5,843 nucleotides of DNA from Candidatus Acetothermia bacterium JdFR-47 (GTDB taxonomy: Bacteria > Bipolaricaulota > Bipolaricaulia > Bipolaricaulales > Bipolaricaulaceae): contig MTNI01000019.1 in NCBI GenBank assembly GCA_002011415.1, positions 1 to 5,843 of the forward strand. Direction: 5' to 3'. The notes beneath the pieces are model-generated. The model searched no databases and was not told the origin of the DNA. It saw nothing but the letters and a program-made list of their open reading frames with translations. The translations under genes and the position numbers were made by a program. This document shows positions 1 through 4,693 of this stretch, in pieces. Positions within the stretch are counted from its first letter, which is position 1. The number at the start of each line of letters is the position of its first letter.

Positions 1-249
1 GACTACGAGCGGTTCCTCCTGGGGATCACCGTCGACCACATGCTGGAGCTCTCCTACTGGGACCGGAAGCGCATCCACAACCTCAAGTACTACACGTGGG
101 TGGAGCAGATGGGGAAGTCGGTGGAGGAGCTCGAAGCTCAGTGGTACGACTGGCCTGACTGGTGGGACCGCATCCACCGCCAGGTGGACGACATCGACAC
201 CCTGATCGAGGAGTTCAACCGCCGCACCGGCCTGCTTGCGAGCCTTTAG
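1..249 (+). CDS. C-terminal end of a probable PLP-dependent enzyme (subunit-beta/threonine-synthase-like), 5' truncated
   Basis: The frame is open from base 1 to a TAG at 247-249, giving the last 82 residues of a protein whose start lies outside the window. The tail is acidic and very rich in Trp, Tyr and His. It contains the stretch DRKRIHNLKYYTWVEQMGKS, then a WYDWPDWWDRI segment and a helical end (VDDIDTLIEEFNRR). From memory, this tail resembles the extreme C-terminus of proteins annotated as 'pyridoxal-5-phosphate-dependent protein subunit beta' (fold type II, cysteine/threonine synthase relatives). The PLP lysine and phosphate-binding loop would be upstream and cannot be seen, so the reaction cannot be stated. 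An ATG at 40 would give a 69-residue ORF, but the open frame upstream and the lack of a ribosome site there make it internal. The gene ends 21 bp before a strong inverted repeat shared with the convergent ilvE. The coding call is firm; the family call is moderate. Confidence 0.6.
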   Translation, partial: DYERFLLGITVDHMLELSYWDRKRIHNLKYYTWVEQMGKSVEELEAQWYDWPDWWDRIHRQVDDIDTLIEEFNRRTGLLASL

Positions 250-270
250 GCCTTACCGACCTGAGCCAGC

Positions 271-306
271 GAAGAAGGCGGGGGCGCAGGAGCCCCCGCC
301 TTCTTC
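271..306. terminator. Bidirectional intrinsic-type terminator between convergent genes
   Basis: A perfect 15-bp inverted repeat has arms at 271-285 and 292-306 and a 6-nt loop (GCAGGA). The core is very GC-rich (GGCGGGGGC) and the base of the stem is GAAGAA/TTCTTC, so each strand ends in a pyrimidine-rich TTCTTC instead of a pure U-tract. It sits between the end of the plus-strand gene (249) and the end of the minus-strand ilvE. The right arm overlaps the ilvE stop codon (305-307) by two bases. Position and symmetry suit termination from both directions, although the missing T-run makes it non-canonical. Confidence 0.8.
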
Positions 307-601
307 ATCGGCGGTAGACTGGGGTGCACCAATCCCGGTAGCGCGGCTCTCGGCCCCGGACGACCCGCTCGTAGAGCTCGTTGAGCTGGGCGTACACTGG
401 GCCCGGCTTCCCGTCCCCGACCGGCCGATGGTCGATCTCCACCACTGGGACGAGGCCGGCAGCGGTGCCACAGATGAATACCTCGTCGGCGACGTAGAGC
501 TCGCTGCGGTCGACAGGGCGCTCAACCGCCTTGATCCCCAGGTCCCGGGCCAGCGTGAGCACGGTGTCCCGCGTGATGCCCTCCAGGATCCCCTCCGTCA
601 C
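305..601 (-). CDS. ilvE: Branched-chain amino acid aminotransferase, C-terminal part of a frameshifted ilvE
   Basis: This 98-residue frame is the missing C-terminal third of the fold-type-IV aminotransferase whose N-terminal part ends at 598. It opens with TEGILEGITRD (residues 2-12), the segment that in IlvE directly follows the LITPP turn. It then carries ADEVFICGTAAGLVPV (38-53), the family's conserved GTAA loop, which contacts the PLP phosphate and substrate. The frame can begin at a GTG (599-601) that overlaps the TGA ending the upstream piece (GTGA), so ribosomes could in principle reinitiate here. No separate ribosome site is evident. Alone it lacks the catalytic lysine and most of the cofactor site. 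Adding one base to the C/G run at 603-606 fuses both parts into a normal 308-residue enzyme. A sequencing error or a recent mutation is more likely than a genuine two-piece protein. Confidence 0.85.
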   Translation of the reverse strand: MTEGILEGITRDTVLTLARDLGIKAVERPVDRSELYVADEVFICGTAAGLVPVVEIDHRPVGDGKPGPVYAQLNELYERVVRGREPRYRDWCTPVYRR

Positions 602-1230
602 CGGGGCGTGATAAGTTCCCCGCCCCGCACGAGGAACAGGTTTTCAGTACTGGCCTCAGCGACGTGGCCATCCTGCCGCAGGACGATGGCCTCGTCGAAA
701 CCGTGCAGGGCGGCCTCGGTCTTCGCCAAGGCCGAGTTCACGTATGCGCCGATGATCTTCCCTCGTGGCGGGATCGCGTTGTCCTCCAGGCGCCGCCAGG
801 AGGAGACCATGACGCGTGCCCCATCTGGCCGCTCGATGTATTTGCCAAAAGGTACGGCGAAGATGGCGCAGTCGCTTTGCAGTTTGTGTAGGCGCACGCC
901 GAGCACCTCGCTCGATTTGTAGGCGATCGGGCGGATGTAGACGTCGGTACGGAATCCCTCCCGCCGCAGGAGTTCAAGCGTCACTTGACACAACTGGTCC
1001 ACTGTGTACGGAAGGTCCAGGAGTAGGATGCGAGAGTTCCTCACCAGCCGCTCGAAGTGCTCCTGCAGCCTGAACACGTAAAGCTCTTCCTCATCAGGGT
1101 TCCAGAAGGCGCGGATACCCTCGAACACCCCGGTGCCGTAGTTGAAGGCCGAGGTCATGATGCTAACCTTGGCCTCCTCAATGGGCACGATTTCCCCTTT
1201 GAAGAACGCGTACCTATTGCCAAGCGACAT
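598..1230 (-). CDS. ilvE: Branched-chain amino acid aminotransferase, N-terminal part with catalytic lysine (frameshifted ilvE)
   Basis: IlvE transfers the amino group between Leu/Ile/Val and 2-oxoglutarate, the last step of branched-chain amino acid synthesis, in the cytoplasm with PLP. Visible here are SAFNYGTGVFEGIRAF (27-42), the typical N-terminal motif, and RPIAYKSSEVLG (100-111). RGKIIGAY follows, with the probable Schiff-base lysine K158, and then HVAEASTENLFLVRGGEL (189-206), where E192 should contact the pyridine nitrogen. After LITP the frame reads Arg and then TGA, where the family has Pro-Pro-Val-Thr-Glu-Gly. These residues are all present one frame over, so this is a one-base loss in a C/G run. 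The ATG at 1230 is preceded by AAGGAGG at a 9-nt spacing, which fixes the start. No other ilv or leu gene is in the window. A D-amino acid or ADC-lyase relative is possible, but the motifs favour IlvE. Family confidence is high; whether the gene is functional is uncertain. Confidence 0.88.
   Translation of the reverse strand: MSLGNRYAFFKGEIVPIEEAKVSIMTSAFNYGTGVFEGIRAFWNPDEEELYVFRLQEHFERLVRNSRILLLDLPYTVDQLCQVTLELLRREGFRTDVYIRPIAYKSSEVLGVRLHKLQSDCAIFAVPFGKYIERPDGARVMVSSWRRLEDNAIPPRGKIIGAYVNSALAKTEAALHGFDEAIVLRQDGHVAEASTENLFLVRGGELITPR
602..606 (-). other. Frameshift site in ilvE (one base missing from a C/G run)
   Basis: On the minus strand the sequence reads ACG CCC CGG TGA at the place where the family reads Thr-Pro-Pro-Val-Thr-Glu-Gly. 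A five-C run in place of the four-C run would give ACG CCC CCG GTG ACG GAG GGG and restore the full-length enzyme. The lesion is therefore a single-base deletion within the homopolymer at 603-606, the commonest place for both replication slippage and sequencing error. Confidence 0.85.
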
Positions 1231-1239
1231 ACCAGTTCT

Positions 1240-1246
1240 CCTCCTT
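1240..1246 (-). promoter_or_regulatory. Ribosome binding site of ilvE
   Basis: AAGGAGG on the minus strand lies 9 nt before the ATG at 1230. It is a near-complete anti-16S match and decides the start of ilvE. Confidence 0.8.
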
Positions 1247-1268
1247 GCCCTAGGAGCTTCCCGGCCGG

Positions 1269-1274
1269 ATTCTA
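1269..1274 (-). promoter_or_regulatory. Probable -10 box of the ilvE promoter
   Basis: TAGAAT on the minus strand matches five of six bases of the sigma-70 -10 consensus, in otherwise GC-rich DNA. It predicts a transcript start near 1262, giving a leader of about 30 nt that contains the ilvE ribosome site. The best -35 candidate is weak (TCGAGC at 1293-1298, 18-bp spacer, three of six matches), so only the -10 is offered. Confidence 0.4.
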
Positions 1275-1312
1275 CCCGACGGGGTCCAGCGGGCTCGATA
1301 CAAAGCGCGTCC

Positions 1313-1342
1313 TTGGCGGGGAAAGCCTATGCCTGCTATATT
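1313..1342 (+). promoter_or_regulatory. Promoter of the xdhC operon: -35 TTGGCG, extended -10 TGCTATATT
   Basis: TTGGCG (1313-1318, four of six matches to TTGACA) is followed by an 18-bp spacer and TATATT (1337-1342, five of six matches to TATAAT), with the extended TGN element at 1334-1336. The last -10 base is 6 nt before the A of the xdhC ATG (1349). A normal start distance of 7 nt would therefore put transcription initiation on the ATG itself. No Shine-Dalgarno sequence is seen before that ATG, which agrees with a leaderless mRNA. The two divergent promoters share the 118-bp gap but do not overlap. Confidence 0.55.
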
Positions 1343-1348
1343 CCTCAC

Positions 1349-2149
1349 ATGGACTCGCGACTTTTCTCCCGGATCGCCGAAGTGATGGAGGAGGGCGGGA
1401 CCGCGGTGCTCGTCACCCAGGTGGCGGTGGAGGGGCCGGCGCCGCGGGAGGCGGGGGCGCGCATGCTCGTCTTCCCCGACGGCCACATAGAAGGCACCAT
1501 CGGGGGCGGGGCCCTGGAACACCGGGCCATCCAGGAGGCGCAGGAGCTCCTTTCCAAAGGCGGGCGTACGCTGCTTCGCACCTACGAACTCGTGGACCTG
1601 GGCATGCTGTGCGGAGGGAGAGCCACGCTCTACTACGAGGTCCTGGCGCCCAAGGTGAGGCTCCTCATCTTCGGGGCCGGGCATATCGGGGCCACCCTGG
1701 CCCGCCTGGCCCTGGAGACCACACCCTTCGCGGTGGAGCTCTACGACGACCGTGAGGAGCGCTGCCGCGAGGAGCTCGCCCCTGGGCTCGTGGCCCGTCA
1801 CCTGCCTGGCTTTGAGGCGCTCCCCGAGCTCACGGGCCGCTGCTACGCTGTGATCTGCACCGACTCACACGCCACCGACCTCAACGTGGCCAAGGGCCTC
1901 CTTTCTCAAGAGGTCCCACCCGCCTACTTAGGGATGCTCGGCTCACGCCCCAAGGCCGAGGAGGTGCGGCGGCTGCTTGTAGAGGCGGGGATCCCGGAGG
2001 AGCGGGCGGCGGCTTTACACTGTCCGGTGGGGCTCCCCATCGGGGGTAAGTTCCCGGGCGCGATCGCCGTGTCCATCCTATCCGAGCTCCTCGCGTTCCA
2101 TCACGGCCGCCTCCCGGAGGCCCGACAGCGCCTGGAGAAGGGAGAGTAA
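1349..2149 (+). CDS. xdhC: XdhC family protein, molybdenum-cofactor insertion/sulfuration chaperone
   Basis: XdhC proteins bind molybdenum cofactor, protect it while it is sulfurated and hand it to xanthine dehydrogenase/CO dehydrogenase-type apoenzymes. The 266-residue product has both family domains. The N-terminal XdhC/CoxI domain includes GPAPREAGARML (29-40) and GHIEGTIGGGALEHRAI (45-61), with a conserved Cys in LGMLCGG (84-90). The C-terminal Rossmann domain starts at LLIFGAGHIGATLARLAL (105-122), with acidic LYDDREER (131-138) after strand 2. It continues with VICTDSHATD (168-177), AYLGMLGSRPKAEEV (192-206) and CPVGLPIGGKFPGAIAVSI (225-243). Length is normal. The frame is open upstream to 1142, but homology begins at 1349 and a promoter lies just before it; the longer start would run into ilvE. 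No molybdenum hydroxylase gene is in view, so its client is unknown. The next frame begins in phase directly after the TAA. Confidence 0.9.
   Translation: MDSRLFSRIAEVMEEGGTAVLVTQVAVEGPAPREAGARMLVFPDGHIEGTIGGGALEHRAIQEAQELLSKGGRTLLRTYELVDLGMLCGGRATLYYEVLAPKVRLLIFGAGHIGATLARLALETTPFAVELYDDREERCREELAPGLVARHLPGFEALPELTGRCYAVICTDSHATDLNVAKGLLSQEVPPAYLGMLGSRPKAEEVRRLLVEAGIPEERAAALHCPVGLPIGGKFPGAIAVSILSELLAFHHGRLPEARQRLEKGE
2138..2144 (+). promoter_or_regulatory. Shine-Dalgarno-like sequence before the NTPase frame
   Basis: AAGGGAG inside the last codons of xdhC ends 5 nt before an ATT triplet at 2150, just after the xdhC stop. The spacing suits initiation at that ATT. This is the only ribosome-site-like sequence near the start of the NTPase. 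The neighbouring GGAGAAGG stretch also encodes the charged xdhC tail, so chance is possible. Confidence 0.4.
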
Positions 2150-2677
2150 ATTCGGACCGGGAAAGACCTCATCACCTGTGCGCAAGACTTTATCAAAAAA
2201 GGAGAAAAGGCCCTCCTCCTCGTCGGCCCGATCGGGACCGGGAAAACCCGCGCCGCAGCTCGTCTCTCTGAGGGACTCCGCGCCCTCGGTCTTTCGGTGG
2301 GAGGGGTGATCTCCCCCCGGGTGATGCGGGGAGGACAGACCGTAGGGTATCTGGTGCGAGACCTCCACTCCGGCGAGGAACGTCCCCTTTGCTCCCTTGA
2401 GCCCCCGGGGATCGCGTTCCGCCGCTTTTACTTCTCCCCCGAGGGGATCGCCCTTGGAAACCGTGCCCTCCAGGAGGCAGCTCGGGAGGCCCGGGTGATC
2501 GTCGTCGACGAGGTGGGACCGCTGGAGCTCACCGGCGGCGGCTTCGCCCCCGGGGTGGAAGCAGTTCGCGGGTCCGGGGCGTTCCTCATCCTGTCCGTGC
2601 GTCCATTTCTCGTCCCGGAGATCCTCCGCTGGCTGGACCTCCCTACGGACACCCCCACTTGGCGCTTGGGCACCTAG
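2150..2677 (+). CDS. THEP1-like P-loop nucleoside triphosphatase, non-canonical start
   Basis: This is a small P-loop NTPase related to the THEP1/NTPase_1 family (hydrolyses NTPs in vitro, biological role poorly known). Counting from the ATT at 2150 it has 175 residues, the usual family size. Walker A is GPIGTGKT (26-33). GGVISPRV (51-58) and QTVGYLVRDLHSGEE (63-77) match the family's sheet region. The Walker B signature DEVGPLEL (120-127) corresponds to the typical DEIGxMEL, and FLILSVRPF (145-153) follows. No ATG, GTG or TTG occurs in frame before Walker A; the first is GTG 2297, which would remove the P-loop. The coding frame therefore must be entered another way: an ATT start with the AAGGGAG before it, readthrough of the xdhC TAA in the same frame, or a -1 shift from a GTG at 2178. 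The residues after 2150 look protein-like (KDLITCAQDFIKKGEK), which favours ATT or readthrough. Pairing with xdhC suggests a Moco-maturation role, by inference. Family is secure, start is not. Confidence 0.8.
   Translation: MRTGKDLITCAQDFIKKGEKALLLVGPIGTGKTRAAARLSEGLRALGLSVGGVISPRVMRGGQTVGYLVRDLHSGEERPLCSLEPPGIAFRRFYFSPEGIALGNRALQEAAREARVIVVDEVGPLELTGGGFAPGVEAVRGSGAFLILSVRPFLVPEILRWLDLPTDTPTWRLGT
2195..2201 (+). other. A AAA AAG slippery heptamer, candidate -1 frameshift or slippage site
   Basis: The heptamer AAAAAAG lies in the exact X XXY YYZ phase for a frame opened by GTG at 2178 (GTG CGC AAG ACT TTA TCA AAA AAG). Slipping back one base moves ribosomes into the NTPase frame at GGA (2201), giving MRKTLSKKGEK and then the P-loop. 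Unshifted, that frame stops at 2307-2309 after 43 residues. It is the same heptamer used by E. coli dnaX. No upstream Shine-Dalgarno stimulator is evident at the usual distance. The nearest clear hairpin (2224-2240, six pairs with one bulge) is about 22 nt downstream, farther than usual. One extra A in the run would likewise join the GTG to the NTPase, so a base error is an alternative. Confidence 0.3.
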
Positions 2678-2720
2678 CAACCAGGGGCTTCGGGGGCTAT
2701 CCTGAACATAATCAACTCGA

Positions 2721-2726
2721 GGAGGT
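2721..2726 (+). promoter_or_regulatory. Ribosome binding site of the PPOX-family gene
   Basis: GGAGGT lies 4 nt before the ATG at 2731. It shows that translation starts there and not at the in-frame ATG 2659, which lies inside the NTPase gene. Confidence 0.8.
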
Positions 2727-2730
2727 GCCC

Positions 2731-3153
2731 ATGGAGCGAGAGGCCGAGGAACGGCTTTGGCAGATACTGGATCAGGCGGAGATCTCCCTTCTCATCACCC
2801 AGGGTCCGGAGGGCTTCCCCCGGGTGCGCCCCATGACCTTGCTTGGCTACGAAGAGGATGGGGGGCTGTGGTTCGCCACCAGCAAGTCCTCCCGCAAGGT
2901 AGAAGAGATCGCCAAAAACCCCAAAGTGACCGTGTGCTTCTTGGACCTGGAGGGAGGCGCCCACGCCCAGTTGTTTGGGGAAGCGGAGATCGTCGAGGAC
3001 CAGGAACTCAAGACGGAACTGTGGATGGAAGACTGGGGCGAGTACTGGGAGGGCCCGGACGATCCGGACTACGTGCTCCTGCATGTGATCGGCCAAAAAG
3101 CTGAGTACTACTTGATCGAAGAGGACGAACTCTGGGTGGTTGAGTTCTCCTAA
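2731..3153 (+). CDS. Pyridoxamine 5'-phosphate oxidase-related FMN-binding split-barrel protein
   Basis: The 140-residue product is a typical small split-barrel flavoprotein of the general-stress-protein-26/PPOX superfamily. Members are cytoplasmic, usually dimeric, and bind FMN, F420 or heme. The order of motifs is right: a helix ([14 protein letters not shown], 4-17), strand ISLLITQG, and then [11 protein letters not shown] (30-40), whose Arg/Pro-Met region lines the flavin site. [25 protein letters not shown] follows (44-68), where the Ser/Lys/Arg cluster usually contacts the FMN phosphate, and then [12 protein letters not shown] (79-90). The C-terminal part is unusually acidic and Trp/Tyr-rich ([17 protein letters not shown], 98-114). 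It lacks the full PdxH signature, so it is not a clear vitamin B6 oxidase; the substrate is unknown. It follows the NTPase after 53 bp and precedes the alcohol dehydrogenase by 11 bp. The AAAGGAGGT of the next gene overlaps its stop, which argues for co-transcription. Confidence 0.85.
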   Translation: MEREAEERLWQILDQAEISLLITQGPEGFPRVRPMTLLGYEEDGGLWFATSKSSRKVEEIAKNPKVTVCFLDLEGGAHAQLFGEAEIVEDQELKTELWMEDWGEYWEGPDDPDYVLLHVIGQKAEYYLIEEDELWVVEFS

Positions 3154-3160
3154 AGGAGGT
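3152..3160 (+). promoter_or_regulatory. Ribosome binding site of the alcohol dehydrogenase gene
   Basis: AAAGGAGGT is a very strong site 4 nt before the ATG at 3165. It overlaps the TAA of the upstream PPOX gene, so terminating and initiating ribosomes meet. Confidence 0.85.
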
Positions 3161-3164
3161 CCCG

Positions 3165-4169
3165 ATGAGGGCGATGGTCCTTACCAGACAGGCCCCGGTT
3201 GAGGAGCGGCCCCTGGAACTCCGAGAGGTCCCGCTCCCCGAGCCCGGCCCCGGGGAAGTGCGCATCCGGGTCTCGGTCTGCGGGGTCTGTCACACCGACC
3301 TCCACATCGCGGAGGGGGACCTGCCGCTGAAAAAGCAGCCCCTCATCCTGGGACACCAGATCGTGGGCCGGGTGGATGCCCTGGGAGCGGCGGCGGGCCG
3401 GTTTCGCCTGGGGGAGAGGGTGGGGGTGGCCTGGCTACACTTCGCGTGCGGAGAGTGCCGCTACTGCCTCCGGGGCCGGGAAAACCTGTGTGAGAACGCC
3501 CTGTTCACCGGCTATCACGTGGACGGGGGGTTCGCCGAGTACACGGTGGCCCCCGAGGCCTTCATCTACCCCATCCCCGAGGGGTTCTCGGACGAGGAGG
3601 CGGCCCCACTCCTGTGCGGCGGGATCATCGGCTACCGGGCCTTAAGGCTCTCGGAGGTGGACTCGGAGGACGTCTTAGGTCTGTACGGCTTTGGGGCCTC
3701 GGCCCACGTCACGATCCAGGTGGCCAGACACCTGGGCTGTGAGGTGTACGTGTTTACGCGCTCCCAAGAGCACAAAGAGCTCGCGCGGGCCCTAGGGGCG
3801 GCCTGGGTGGGCGAGGCCGGGGACCTGCCCCCAAAACCCTTGGATGTTGCCATCGTGTTCGCCCCGGCCGGCTGGATCGTGCCCAAGGCCCTGGGGGCCC
3901 TGGACAAGGGGGGCACATTGGCCCTGGCCGGGATCCACATGTCCCCTATCCCGGAGCTGCCCTACGAGCTCATCTACGGGGAGCGGACGTTACGGTCCGT
4001 GGCCAACGCCACTAGAGAAGACGGGGAGGAGCTCCTCTCGCTCGCCGCCGAGGTCCCCGTGCGGACGGAGGTGGAAGTATACGAGCTTGCAGAGGCGAAC
4101 GAGGTCCTCCTACGCCTGAAGGAGCGCCGGGTGCGGGGCGCCGCGGTCCTCAAGATAGGAGGTGCGTGA
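3165..4169 (+). CDS. Zinc-dependent alcohol dehydrogenase family protein (MDR superfamily, TIGR02822-like)
   Basis: This 334-residue medium-chain dehydrogenase should interconvert an alcohol and an aldehyde or ketone with NAD(P). Catalytic zinc ligands are C42 (CGVCHTD, 39-45), H64 (LGHQIVG) and C151 ([12 protein letters not shown]). The structural zinc site is complete: C95, C98, C101 and C109. The Rossmann glycine motif is GFGASA (175-180), followed by [19 protein letters not shown] (194-212). Length, the GFGASAH loop and VFTRS after strand 2 place it with the TIGR02822/CAD2-like branch. The family usually has GHE at the zinc histidine; here it is GHQ, changing the second-shell acid to an amide. 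The start is fixed by AAAGGAGGT. The stop overlaps the start of the flavin-reductase gene by one base (TGATG), indicating coupled translation. Substrate and cofactor preference cannot be read from the sequence; the Thr-Arg after strand 2 could favour NADP(H), which is only an inference. Confidence 0.9.
   Translation: MRAMVLTRQAPVEERPLELREVPLPEPGPGEVRIRVSVCGVCHTDLHIAEGDLPLKKQPLILGHQIVGRVDALGAAAGRFRLGERVGVAWLHFACGECRYCLRGRENLCENALFTGYHVDGGFAEYTVAPEAFIYPIPEGFSDEEAAPLLCGGIIGYRALRLSEVDSEDVLGLYGFGASAHVTIQVARHLGCEVYVFTRSQEHKELARALGAAWVGEAGDLPPKPLDVAIVFAPAGWIVPKALGALDKGGTLALAGIHMSPIPELPYELIYGERTLRSVANATREDGEELLSLAAEVPVRTEVEVYELAEANEVLLRLKERRVRGAAVLKIGGA
4157..4163 (+). promoter_or_regulatory. Ribosome binding site deciding the flavin-reductase start
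   Basis: AGGAGGT ends 5 nt before ATG 4169 but only 2 nt before the in-frame GTG at 4166. Spacing therefore favours the ATG, whose A is the last base of the upstream TGA. Confidence 0.75.
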
Positions 4170-4693
4170 TGTTGCGGGAAATCCCTTGGGAGGAAGCCAT
4201 CCTCGTCGCCTCGCCCTACCCCTACGTCCTGGCGGTCACGGTGGACAAGGCTGGAAAGCCAAACGCCATCGGCCTTTGCTGGTGGACATACGTCTCCTGG
4301 TCTCCCCCCATGGTGGTCATCGCCGTGGGCCGGGAGCGGTATTCCCACGAGTGCCTTATGTACTGCGGCGAGTTCGTGCTCTGCTTCCCGTCCGAGGAGC
4401 AGCACAAGGGTGCGTGGCTTTGCGGCACCGCATCCGGCCGCGACCGGGACAAGCTCACCGAAGGAGGCTTCTCCACCCGGCCGGCCAAGGTCGTACGGCC
4501 GCCCCTGATCGAGGGGGCCACCGTATGCCTGGAATGCGTGGTAAAGGAGAGTCATCCAGCCGGGGACCACGACCTGTTCATCGCCGAGGTGGTGGCGATC
4601 CATGGGGACCCGGAGAAGAAGAGGCACCTTTACTCCATCGGCTACCACGCCCTGACCGCTCTCTCCCACGACGAGGTCCCGCCCCTGGCATGA
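4169..4693 (+). CDS. Flavin reductase-like domain protein (FMN-binding split barrel)
   Basis: The 174-residue product belongs to the flavin_reduct (ferric reductase-like/DIM6) group of the split-barrel fold. Such proteins bind FMN and reduce free flavin, ferric chelates or other acceptors with NAD(P)H. Signatures seen: PYPYVLAVTVDKAGKPNAIG (16-35), WWTYVSWSPPMVVIAVGRER (38-57) with the conserved WSPPM turn over the flavin, and HECLMYCGEFVLCFPSEEQ (60-78). CGTASGRDRDKL (85-96) is the classic SGR-D-K flavin-phosphate region, followed by GDHDLFIAEVVAI (132-144), matching the family's GDHxLFxGEV. Cys is frequent (positions 37, 62, 66, 72, 85, 120 and 123); no metal site is obvious. It is smaller than PdxH-type oxidases and unlike the PPOX protein upstream, so the two are not a recent duplication. 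The gene is coupled to the alcohol dehydrogenase (1-nt overlap) and the aminotransferase (4-nt ATGA overlap). The true substrate is unknown. Confidence 0.88.
   Translation: MLREIPWEEAILVASPYPYVLAVTVDKAGKPNAIGLCWWTYVSWSPPMVVIAVGRERYSHECLMYCGEFVLCFPSEEQHKGAWLCGTASGRDRDKLTEGGFSTRPAKVVRPPLIEGATVCLECVVKESHPAGDHDLFIAEVVAIHGDPEKKRHLYSIGYHALTALSHDEVPPLA

Noticed and set aside
236..922. Long plus-strand open frame (228 codons) antisense to ilvE
   Set aside because: It lies entirely opposite the ilvE parts, has no ribosome site or recognisable motif, and is Pro/Arg/Ser-rich as GC-rich shadow frames are.
1142..1348. 69-codon N-terminal extension of xdhC
   Set aside because: It overlaps ilvE, contains the promoter, and has no XdhC homology. 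The family N-terminus fits the ATG at 1349.
1057..1755. Plus-strand open frame (232 codons) across the ilvE start and the first half of xdhC
   Set aside because: It is out of phase with xdhC, spans a divergent promoter region, and its second half is low-complexity Gly/Arg/Ala sequence, typical of a shadow frame.
2224..2240. Hairpin with GATC loop downstream of the A6 run as a frameshift stimulator
   Set aside because: It has only six pairs with a bulge and lies about 22 nt from the heptamer, beyond the usual 5-9 nt. It also encodes the Walker A approach, so its composition is explained by coding.
2707..2712. CATAAT, a -10-like box before the PPOX gene
   Set aside because: There is no acceptable -35 at 16-18 bp, and the predicted start would fall almost on the ribosome site. 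Kept only as a weak possibility for an internal promoter.
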